DNA of 14,479 bases, taken from positions 1-14,479 of the forward strand of contig JANNFI010000137.1 in assembly GCA_031379665.1 (NCBI GenBank). The letters run 5' to 3'. Origin of the DNA: SZUA-254 sp031379665 (GTDB lineage Bacteria > Bacteroidota > Ignavibacteria > UBA10030 > SZUA-254). Shown piece after piece: positions 6,931-14,479 of this stretch (its first letter is position 1; each line of letters starts with the position of its first letter). The translations under genes and the position numbers were made by a program. The notes below the pieces were generated by a model. It saw only the letters and a program-made list of their open reading frames with translations. It searched no databases and was not told the DNA's origin.

Positions 6931-7803
6931 ATGTTGTTTCAGCGTGCCTTCGCTAAAATTAATTTAGGTTTGCGGGTCATCCGGAAGCGCGATGACGGTT
7001 TTCATGAGATCGAAACGGTATTCCACCGGGTAAATGTATTCGATATCCTCACCGTGGAGCACTCCCCGGAGCTTTCGTTCAACTGCGATGATCCGCTCCT
7101 CCAAAACGATGAGAACCTCGTGTTGATCGCGGCAAAACGGTTGAAGGAGCGGCTCGGCATCGCCCAGGGCGCGAAAATCAGCCTCGTGAAGCGTATCCCG
7201 TATGGGGCCGGTCTCGGTGGAGGCAGCGCAGATGCGGCCGCAACCCTCCAGATGCTCTGTCGACTCTGGCAGCTCGACCCGGATCCTCTAATGCTTGCCG
7301 GGATCGCGGCCGGAATCGGCTCGGATGTCCCCTATTTCCTCGGCGAAGGATCGGCTCACGCAACATCGCGCGGCGAAATCCTCTCCTATTTCGAGCTCAC
7401 CCTCCCGCACACCATTCTGGTCGTGGCCCCCGACATCCGGATCACGACGCGGGACGCCTACGCATCGGTCGTACCCGGCCGGCACGAGGGGATGGACGAC
7501 CTCCGGACGCTCTTCCTCCAGCACGTCGACCAACCCGACCTGCTTCGAAATGTGCTCCACAACGATTTCGAAGGCCCCCTGTTTCTCACCCATCCCGTCA
7601 TTGCCCGGATCCGACAGGAACTCTACGACCTGGGTGCGGATTTCGCGCTCCTCTCGGGGAGCGGCTCCGCGATCTTCGCCCTTTTTTCCAACGGCAGGCT
7701 CGCAACGCAGGCGGCCGAACGGTTTAGGGGCAGACATCGCACCTTTCTCACTGCGGCGGGGTTCAAACCGGACCTCCGGATCACCGATCGCCCCATTGAT
7801 TGA
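6931..7803 (+). CDS. ispE: 4-diphosphocytidyl-2-C-methyl-D-erythritol kinase IspE
   Basis: Phosphorylates 4-diphosphocytidyl-2-C-methyl-D-erythritol with ATP, the fourth step of the MEP pathway to isoprenoid precursors, in the cytoplasm. The 290 aa match the family length (E. coli 283). N-terminal AKINLGLRV contains Lys9, the GHMP glycine-rich ATP loop PYGAGLGGGSADAAA spans 90-104, GSDVPYF contains Asp132 (Lys9 and Asp132 correspond to the catalytic pair), and LLSGSGSAIFALF is the C-terminal GHMP motif. The ATG at 6931 starts right before the conserved FAKINL segment, so the start is firm despite no visible Shine-Dalgarno sequence. No other MEP gene is nearby. Its stop codon directly abuts the -35 of the next promoter. 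Confidence 0.96.
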   Translation: MLFQRAFAKINLGLRVIRKRDDGFHEIETVFHRVNVFDILTVEHSPELSFNCDDPLLQNDENLVLIAAKRLKERLGIAQGAKISLVKRIPYGAGLGGGSADAAATLQMLCRLWQLDPDPLMLAGIAAGIGSDVPYFLGEGSAHATSRGEILSYFELTLPHTILVVAPDIRITTRDAYASVVPGRHEGMDDLRTLFLQHVDQPDLLRNVLHNDFEGPLFLTHPVIARIRQELYDLGADFALLSGSGSAIFALFSNGRLATQAAERFRGRHRTFLTAAGFKPDLRITDRPID

Positions 7804-7824
7804 GGCGGCGCTTTTCTCTATATT
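7796..7824 (+). promoter_or_regulatory. Promoter of the TonB-dependent receptor gene
   Basis: TTGATT (7796-7801) and TATATT (7819-7824) are separated by exactly 17 bp, a good primary-sigma promoter. The -35 overlaps the last codons of ispE. The expected start point near 7831 leaves a leader of about 16 nt before the GTG at 7848 and rules out the upstream TTG at 7800 as start. Confidence 0.6.
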
Positions 7825-7847
7825 CACATTCAATTCCTGAGAATTAC

Positions 7848-9836
7848 GTGCCCCCTCGTTCGAAGACCGTCTGCTTGTTCCTCCTCGTCGTCATCTCGCA
7901 CGGTGCGGGAGCGCAGACGCAGGTCCGGGATTCGACGACAGCGGTTCCGGCTGTACGCAGCATCGATTCCGTTATGACCCGGGATTCGACCGCGGCGGAA
8001 GATTCCCTCCGCGTCTCACCCCTGCGCTCCCCCGGATCGCTGAACAGCGGCGGCCTGCAATCGGCGAAGCTCGCTGACTCGACGCTCGAATTCGTGCCGT
8101 TCCGGACAGCGGGCGACATTCTCCACCGCTTCGGAGGGATCTTCGTTTCCGAGACCGGTGTGGGGGGCGTTCGGAGGAAGTTTTCGGTCCACGGCCTTGC
8201 GGACGGCTCGATTGCCTTTCTGGCCGACGGGCTCCTCCTGAACGATCCATCCAACGGCCTCTACCTTGCGGAAGGCTATCCGGTCGATTTCGCCGGCGGG
8301 GTCGAACTGGCCCCGTCGCCGGGCGGGTTTGCCGCCGCTCCGGGCGCGGCCGGTGGAGCGCTCAATTTCGTCTCGCACTCTCCGAGGGCCCCCAGGCCCG
8401 TCAGCCGCCTCCGCTACACCCAGTCGAGTTACAATTGGAGCGACCTCGACGCGTCCCTCTCCCAGGACGTCGCGAAAGACTTCAATGTCGCCCTCGGGTT
8501 GCACCACCAGTCATCCGACGGGAGGTTCGAAAATTCTGCCCAGGAGGCCTGGATCGCCCGGCTGAAGGTACGATACGACCTGGATGGCGCGGCGTTCTAT
8601 GCATCGGACATCTTCACTCGGTCGGAGAGGGGCCTCTTCGATGGCGTTTCGCTCTCGACCCCCGAATCGTTGCTGTACGAGCCGGTGCGCGCCATCGTCG
8701 TGAATCCATCCGCAACCGAACACCTCACGCGGCACGATGCCAACGCCGGGGTCGCGATCGGTACCGACGGCGGCAACCTCACCACACTCGACCTCCAATA
8801 CAATTCGGTCTACCGTGAATACAGGGACGAACTTGGTGGCGGCTCGACCGGCACACCGTTCCGGGACACCAGGGAGGAACAGACGTACGGATTCAAACTC
8901 ATTCATTCGCACCGGATCGCCGGAACGAGGCTCTCCCTGGGGCTCGACCTGCTGAACCGGCGGCTGCTCCGGGATCCGAACATCGGGGCTCACGGCTCGA
9001 CCCTGACGGGGATCTCGGGAACCATGCCGATCGCCATCGGTACGGCATTTTCGATCGTGTCATCAGCCAGGTATGACCGGTACCTCGACCAGGCGCGCGT
9101 GTCGCTCGGCGCCGACCTCCGACTTACCGTCGCGGACGTCTTCACCCTGAGGGGCGGCTTCTCCAGGTCACATCGACACCCATCATTCGCGGAAGCGTTC
9201 GGGGTCGGGTCGCTCGCCCTCGCGCTCCCGACTGCCGACCCGGAACGACACGACATCCTGTCGGGCGGTTTTATCGCTGGAGATTCGGGGGCTATTTTCG
9301 CCTCAGTCACCGTATTTCACCGGGAGGTGTACGACGCGGTCATCCTCGTTTCGTCGGGGGCCCCGACGGGTCCCCCACTCGCCTACGCGCGCAGCGGCAA
9401 GGAAATCCGCACCGGCGTCTCAACAGCAGCAGGCCTCAGAATAGGGCCCTTCCTGGCAGAGTTCACTGGCGATTACCTCTCCTATGGAAAAAATACGTGG
9501 AGACGATACGCCCCCGAGTGGAACCTGAGCGGCGGGATCTACCTCCGTGACCGGATGATCGATGGACATCTCGACCTGAAGGCGGGGTTCCGCGGACGGT
9601 ACTTCTCAATCTACTCGGGCGAAGGGTACCTCCAGCGGTACGAGCTCTTCACCCCGACCGGGTATGACATCCCTTCCGCGGAAAGCGTGGATTTCGTTTT
9701 CTACGCCGGGATCGGTGACGCCGTGATCCACTTCATCTGGGAAAACCTGCTCGACAGGGAGTATACGATGCTGGTGCTCTACCCGATGGACGATCGTTCG
9801 TTCAGGTTCGGGGTGACGTGGAATTTCCTCAATTGA
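7848..9836 (+). CDS. TonB-dependent outer membrane receptor
   Basis: An outer membrane beta-barrel receptor for energised import of an unknown ligand. With the GTG start the product is 662 aa: a signal peptide (about 1-22, hydrophobic core VCLFLLVVIS, cleavage after AGA), a Ser/Thr/Asp-rich linker (23-80), a plug domain (about 85-177; TAGDILHRFGGIFVSETG, KFSVHGLADGSIAFLADGLLLNDP, GGALNFVS) and a barrel of alternating beta strands to the end (IWENLLDREYTMLVLYP, DRSFRFGVTWNFLN). The plug follows the usual 'D-L-L..PGV..RG....L.DG.P.ND' pattern. The open frame reaches a TTG at 7800, but that codon overlaps the promoter -35, so I prefer 7848. No CarboxypepD-like or SusD-like partner is nearby, so the substrate cannot be guessed. 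The downstream secreted peptidase hints at peptides, which is only inference. Confidence 0.9.
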   Translation: MPPRSKTVCLFLLVVISHGAGAQTQVRDSTTAVPAVRSIDSVMTRDSTAAEDSLRVSPLRSPGSLNSGGLQSAKLADSTLEFVPFRTAGDILHRFGGIFVSETGVGGVRRKFSVHGLADGSIAFLADGLLLNDPSNGLYLAEGYPVDFAGGVELAPSPGGFAAAPGAAGGALNFVSHSPRAPRPVSRLRYTQSSYNWSDLDASLSQDVAKDFNVALGLHHQSSDGRFENSAQEAWIARLKVRYDLDGAAFYASDIFTRSERGLFDGVSLSTPESLLYEPVRAIVVNPSATEHLTRHDANAGVAIGTDGGNLTTLDLQYNSVYREYRDELGGGSTGTPFRDTREEQTYGFKLIHSHRIAGTRLSLGLDLLNRRLLRDPNIGAHGSTLTGISGTMPIAIGTAFSIVSSARYDRYLDQARVSLGADLRLTVADVFTLRGGFSRSHRHPSFAEAFGVGSLALALPTADPERHDILSGGFIAGDSGAIFASVTVFHREVYDAVILVSSGAPTGPPLAYARSGKEIRTGVSTAAGLRIGPFLAEFTGDYLSYGKNTWRRYAPEWNLSGGIYLRDRMIDGHLDLKAGFRGRYFSIYSGEGYLQRYELFTPTGYDIPSAESVDFVFYAGIGDAVIHFIWENLLDREYTMLVLYPMDDRSFRFGVTWNFLN

Positions 9837-9853
9837 TTCTCAATCTACATTCG

Positions 9854-9880
9854 ACCGAAACCCAACCGACACCCAACCGA
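9854..9880 (+). repeat. Three ACCGA repeats spaced exactly 11 bp apart
   Basis: ACCGA occurs at 9854-9858, 9865-9869 and 9876-9880; the last two lie within a longer 10-bp repeat ACCCAACCGA (9860-9869, 9871-9880). The 11-bp spacing places them on one face of the helix, and the array ends 13 bp before the -35 of the peptidase promoter. This is the geometry of an activator site, but the function is inference. Confidence 0.5.
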
Positions 9881-9893
9881 TCCGCGTCCCAAG

Positions 9894-9922
9894 TTGTCGG
9901 ACTGCGGAAATTTCCGTAAAAT
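9894..9922 (+). promoter_or_regulatory. Promoter of the M28 peptidase gene, with embedded palindrome
   Basis: TTGTCG (9894-9899) and TAAAAT (9917-9922) are separated by 17 bp. Transcription would start near 9929, about 18 nt before the ATG at 9948. Twelve of the 17 spacer bases form the perfect palindrome CGGAAATTTCCG (9905-9916), the typical place for a repressor to block RNA polymerase. The TTG of the -35 is also the 5' limit of the open frame, which makes an upstream start unlikely. Confidence 0.6.
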
Positions 9923-9947
9923 ATCTGGTCAAACTCCGGGTACGAAA

Positions 9948-11989
9948 ATGAAACTCCTCCGATTTGTTCTCCCCATCCTGGCCGTTTCCGCCCTCCCGGC
10001 GCAGACGCCCGCCCCCCTGCTCGACGAGAAGCTCCTCGCGCTGTTCCACGAATCGCTCAGCGGCGAGATGGCCAAGGAATACGTCATCGGGATCACGCGA
10101 CATCACCGGATCCAGGGCTCCAGGGGATACCGGGACGCCGCGAACTATGTCATCGCCGAACTGAGGAAGGCGGGCTTCGGTGAGAAGGACGCCTATGTCG
10201 AATCGTTCCCGTCGGACGGAAAGATTCATTACCAGACCTGGCAGGCGCCATCCGGCTGGGACGTCACCGGCGCCGAACTCCGGATGCTGGAACCGTACGA
10301 CGAGAGGATCGTGGGATATCCCGAAGTGGCGATGAGTCTCATCACGTACTCCAATCCCGGCGACGTCACCGCAGAGCTCATCTGGGTGGGCGACGGCACC
10401 ACCGAGGCCGACTACCAGGGGAAAGACGTGAAGGGGAAATTCGTCCTGGCGACCGGGTACGGCGGCTCCGTCCACCGCCTGGCGGTGTTGAAATTCGGCG
10501 CGAAGGCCGTCGTCTGTTATCTCGACGACGAGCGTGCCCCCTATTTCCCCGACATGCTGCAGTACACCGGGATGTGGCCGAAGCCCGACGAACTCGCCGG
10601 CACCACGTTCGGCTTCAATCTCACCAGCCGGCAGGGAGAAAAGTTGAAGGGGCTCCTCCAGTCCGGAAAGAAGGTCGTGATGCGCGGATGGGTGAAAGGG
10701 ACCGGGCTCGAACCGTTCGCGATGGACGTCGTCGTCGCGCACGTGCGCGGCACCGACAGGGCCGCCGAAGAGCTGGTCTTCAGCGCGCACCTTGACCATC
10801 CGAAGGAATCGGCGAACGACAACGCCAGCGGCTCCGGCGCCATCCTCGACATCGCGCGCTCGCTGAACGAGCTGATCGGTACCGGCAGGCTCCCCCGGCC
10901 GAAACGCTCATTCCGGTTCATCTGGATCCCGGAATGGCACGGCACGATGGCCTACATCGACGCCCACCCTGAGATGAAGGGTCCCGAGCTGGGCGGCACC
11001 TTCCTCGCGAACATGAACATGGATATGGTGGGCGAAAACACCGAACTGCTCCATTCCAAACTGCTCCTGACCAGGACGCCGCTCTCGCTCCCTTCCTGCG
11101 TGAACGACGTGGTGGAGAACCTGGCGCAGGCGGTGGACCGGCTCGACGTCAGGACCCCGCGCGGGTCGCTCTCTGAGTTCAACTACCGCGTCACCCCCTT
11201 CTCGGGCGGAAGCGATCATATGATGTTCATCGACCGTAAGGTCCCCGGCGTGATGTTCTCGCACACCGACTATACGCACCACACGTCGGAGGATACACCC
11301 GACAAGGTCGACCCGGTGGAGCTCGAACGGTGCGAAATCATTGCCACGGGGACGATGTGGTACCTGGCCAACCTCGACGACGCGCAGGCCCACGACCTCG
11401 CGCGGCTCTCGAACGCGAACGCGCTCGGCAGGTTCGGCCAGCAGGTGCGCCGGGCCCACGCGATCCGGCCCGCGTCGCCGTCAGCGTCGGTCGACCTCGA
11501 CGCCGCGCAGAACCTGATCGACTTCGGTTACTGGGATGCCCGGCAGTCGGTCGGCTCCGTCCTGAGCTTCAACGACTCGCCCGTTGTCCGCCAGACAGTT
11601 GAAAAAATCCTCGGCCAGCTCGAGGCGGGCTTCCGGTCATCATCGGTGAGGCCGAGCCTCCTCTACCCAGGGAGTTCGGACCCGGCCAGGGCCGGCCAGC
11701 CGCCGCGCACCCCGAACGAGAACCGCGTCCCGGTCCGGACCACGCGCGGCCCGCTCGATTTCGGCCTGCCCGAGAGCGCGCTTCCCGAGGCCGATGCCGC
11801 CTGGTACTCCACCCCCGCATTCACCATTTCCGGAGACCAGCGCTTCGAGCTGGTGAATTTCATCGACGGCCGTCGTAGTGTCGCGGAAATCCGAAACGCC
11901 ATTACCGCGTTCGAGTCCCCGGTGGACGTCGCCGTGGTGTATCGGTATCTGGACGACCTGGTGAAAGTGAAGGCCCTCGGGTGGGCGGA

Positions 11990-11993
<4 letters not shown>
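9948..11993 (+). CDS. Secreted M28-family zinc (amino)peptidase
   Basis: A predicted exported metallopeptidase of 681 aa. Signal peptide about 1-18 (LLRFVLPILAVSALPAQ). Residues about 130-265 form a PA-like inserted region (VGDGTTEADYQGKDVKGKFVLATG). The M28 zinc core follows: SAHLDHPKESANDNASGSG (His281, Asp291), PEWHGT (Glu329), NMNMDMVGE (Asp359) and THHTSEDTPD (His444 or His445). In textbook M28 enzymes the fourth segment is EExG; here the second Glu is Trp330, a variation I believe occurs in some M28 subfamilies. A C-terminal segment (about 633-681, FELVNFIDGRRSVAEIRNAI) looks like a small winged-helix domain. The ATG is 18 nt after the predicted transcription start; the open frame extends to a TTG at 9894 inside the promoter. 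The 3' end overlaps the helicase start. Confidence 0.88.
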
Positions 11994-12999
<1,006 letters not shown>

Positions 13000-13003
<4 letters not shown>

Positions 13004-13830
13004 CCACTCATCGTCCTGGGGCCTCCGCGAAATTCCTGGCCGCGTTCGCGGTCTGCCTTGTCATCCCCCTGGCCTGGGCCCTCACCGGATGCGGTGCGTC
13101 CCGACAGGTTGCGACGCCTCCTCCCGCCGAGACGCCGGCGGACCCCGCTCCAGCTCCCGTTCCGACACCCGCGATGAAGCTCCGGATCGCGAGCCTCGAC
13201 GTATCAGGCTTCAGCGGAAGGATCGAGAAGACCCTTGTCGACGAATTGGCCCGCCTGATCGCCGGGAGGAAGATCGACCTGCTGGCCGTCCAGGGGATCA
13301 CGCGCTATCCGACGGTCCGGACCAGGACCGACCTCGTGGACGAGCTGGCCGAGGCGACGGGGATGCGGCAGGCCTTCGGCGAGACGATCAACGTTTCGGG
13401 ACGGCAATCCGGGAACGCGCTCTTTTGCACCTACCCGATCCTCTCGAGCGACGCGCACGCATACGATGGCATATCCGGGAGCGGCTTCGAAGCGGCGCTC
13501 CGCGCGATCGTCGACGCCGGCACGCGGCCCCTGGTGGTCGTCAGCACCCGCCTCCCCGATCCGCTCTCGGCCGCTGACGCGCGGATCTGCGCCACTACGA
13601 TTTCGACGATGGAATCGGAGCGGGGAACGGATCCTCTCATCGTCCTGGGAAACCTCCCTGCCCCGCCCGGAGGGGGACGCTGGGAGGAGGTCGTTTCAGA
13701 TGGCGAGGGGCTGGGGACACTCTGGTATACCCCGGGTGAGATCACCGTATCACGAGGCGGCACGGCGATCTGCACGCTCGGGACGCTCCTGATCGCCGAC
13801 ATCGACATCTTTCCCAGATCGGGGCGCTGA
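13000..13830 (+). CDS. Lipoprotein with a degenerate endonuclease/exonuclease/phosphatase (EEP) fold
   Basis: A 276-aa predicted lipoprotein inserted in the helicase gene. It has a signal peptide with lipobox LTGC (Cys31), a Pro/Ala-rich linker (40-58), then an EEP-like domain (60-276). The family frame is clear: LRIASLDVSGF (61-71), IDLLAVQGI (92-100), SGNALFCTYPIL (137-148), LVVVSTRLPD (178-187) and LIVLGNLPAPPGG (213-225). Each position that is catalytic in active EEP enzymes differs: Asn to Asp67, the metal-binding Glu of QE to Gly99, His of THL to Arg184, and Asp and Asn of GDFN to Asn218 and Pro220. The closing SDH is absent. It is therefore probably a non-catalytic binding protein in the periplasm or on a membrane. 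The ATG overlaps the stop of the helicase N-half (ATGA). Divergence is high, so the EEP assignment is likely but not certain. Confidence 0.72.
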
Positions 13831-13834
13831 TCCG

Positions 13835-14479
13835 ATGAGGGAACGCTACGACAAACAGTTGTACACGAACCGGCGCGAGGGATCGCTCCCCCAGCTGATC
13901 GTGGCGCAGACGGAGCAGATGCAGTCGAAGTTCGTCGTCCAGAAGATCCTCGAGCTGCGCGAGGAGGCGGTGCCGCTGGAGGAGATCGCCGTCCTCTTCC
14001 GGTCGTCGTTCCACTCCTTCGACCTCGAGATCGAGCTCGCGAGGGCCGACATCCCGTTCCATAAATTCGGGGGCTTCAAGTTCATCGAGACCGCGCACGT
14101 CAAGGATATGATCGCCTACCTCCGTGTGCTGGAGAACCCCCGGGACGTGGTGTCGTGGAACCGGATCCTCCTGCTCATCGATGGAGTGGGCCCGCGGAAG
14201 GCCGAAAAGATCATCGACGACATCCTCCGGCGCCGTGCGGCCGAGGGAGGAACGAAGGGGTTCTGGCCCGATTACCAGGCGTATCCCGACGGCGCGAAGG
14301 AATTGATCGAGCTGCTCAAGTCGCTCGTCCCATACCGGACGAACCCGGCCGAGTTCACCGGGCGGATGCTCACCTACTACAGGCCGATCCTGAAAAAAAG
14401 GTACGACGACTACCAAAAGCGGATGAAGGACCTTGAGATGTTCGAACAGATCGCCTCGCGATACGATGACGTCCCCACG
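13835..14479 (+). CDS. UvrD/PcrA-type SF1 helicase, C-terminal half (continues past window edge)
   Basis: The continuation of the split helicase. It begins with MRERYDKQLYTNRREG, which in intact helicases directly follows the NVANALM segment. The conserved 2A/2B region follows: QSKFVVQKILELREE (motif IVa neighbourhood), EEIAVLFRSSFHSFDLEIELARADIPFHKFGGFKFIETAHVKDMIAYLRVLENPRD, and WNRILLLIDGVGPRKAEKIIDDIL. All 215 visible codons are open and in the same phase as the N-half. Motifs V and VI should lie beyond the right edge. The ATG follows the lipoprotein stop by 4 nt (TGA, TCCG, ATG), a spacing that allows reinitiation. Whether the two halves assemble into a working helicase, or this is a decaying gene, cannot be told from here. 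Confidence 0.88.
   Translation, partial: MRERYDKQLYTNRREGSLPQLIVAQTEQMQSKFVVQKILELREEAVPLEEIAVLFRSSFHSFDLEIELARADIPFHKFGGFKFIETAHVKDMIAYLRVLENPRDVVSWNRILLLIDGVGPRKAEKIIDDILRRRAAEGGTKGFWPDYQAYPDGAKELIELLKSLVPYRTNPAEFTGRMLTYYRPILKKRYDDYQKRMKDLEMFEQIASRYDDVPT

Noticed and set aside
9840..10799. Minus-strand open frame of 319 codons
   Set aside because: Antisense shadow of the M28 peptidase and its promoter; low-complexity composition and no domain signature.
13742..14416. Minus-strand open frame of 224 codons opposite the helicase C-half
   Set aside because: Shadow frame; the plus-strand translation matches conserved UvrD-family sequence along its entire length.

Overview
The window looks like chromosomal DNA from a GC-rich, Gram-negative, didermic bacterium of the FCB (Bacteroidota/Chlorobi) superphylum. 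The best fit is an Ignavibacteria-like lineage. The reasons are a protein with a type IX secretion C-terminal sorting domain containing the YPNPFNP motif, an OstA-like LptA homologue of the Bacteroidota/Chlorobi style, a TonB-dependent receptor, and start sites with weak or absent Shine-Dalgarno sequences. The assignment is inference from protein style; no rRNA is present.

Positions 1-5767 (minus strand) form one compact operon that makes Kdo and exports LPS. In transcription order it runs kdsA, kdsC, an unrecognised 256-aa gene with a possible zinc site, kdsD, lptC, an ostA/lptA-like gene and lptB, which runs off the left edge. Genes overlap by 4-20 nt or are 22-31 nt apart. Kdo-8-phosphate synthesis (KdsD, KdsA, KdsC) is thus tied to the bridge and ATPase parts of the Lpt machine; kdsB and lptFG/lptD are not here.

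Positions 5768-6930 hold a rho-independent terminator, a single small secreted protein gene (minus strand) and an AT-rich divergent intergenic region.

Positions 6931-11993 (plus strand) hold ispE (isoprenoid precursor synthesis), a TonB-dependent receptor and a secreted M28-family zinc peptidase. The receptor and the peptidase each have a recognisable promoter with a 17-bp spacer. The peptidase promoter carries a perfect 12-bp palindrome between its -35 and -10, and helically phased repeats lie just upstream.

Positions 11990-14479 contain the most unusual structure. A UvrD/PcrA-type superfamily 1 helicase gene is split in two just after motif IV (ENYRST). A complete lipoprotein gene, with its own Shine-Dalgarno sequence, sits in the gap. 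The two helicase halves remain in the same reading phase, the removable segment is 855 bp (285 codons), and excising it would restore a continuous helicase of the expected spacing. The inserted gene encodes an endonuclease/exonuclease/phosphatase (EEP) fold in which every catalytic position I can align is replaced. The start/stop junctions (ATGA overlap on one side, 4-nt gap on the other) would allow all three pieces to be translated from one mRNA.
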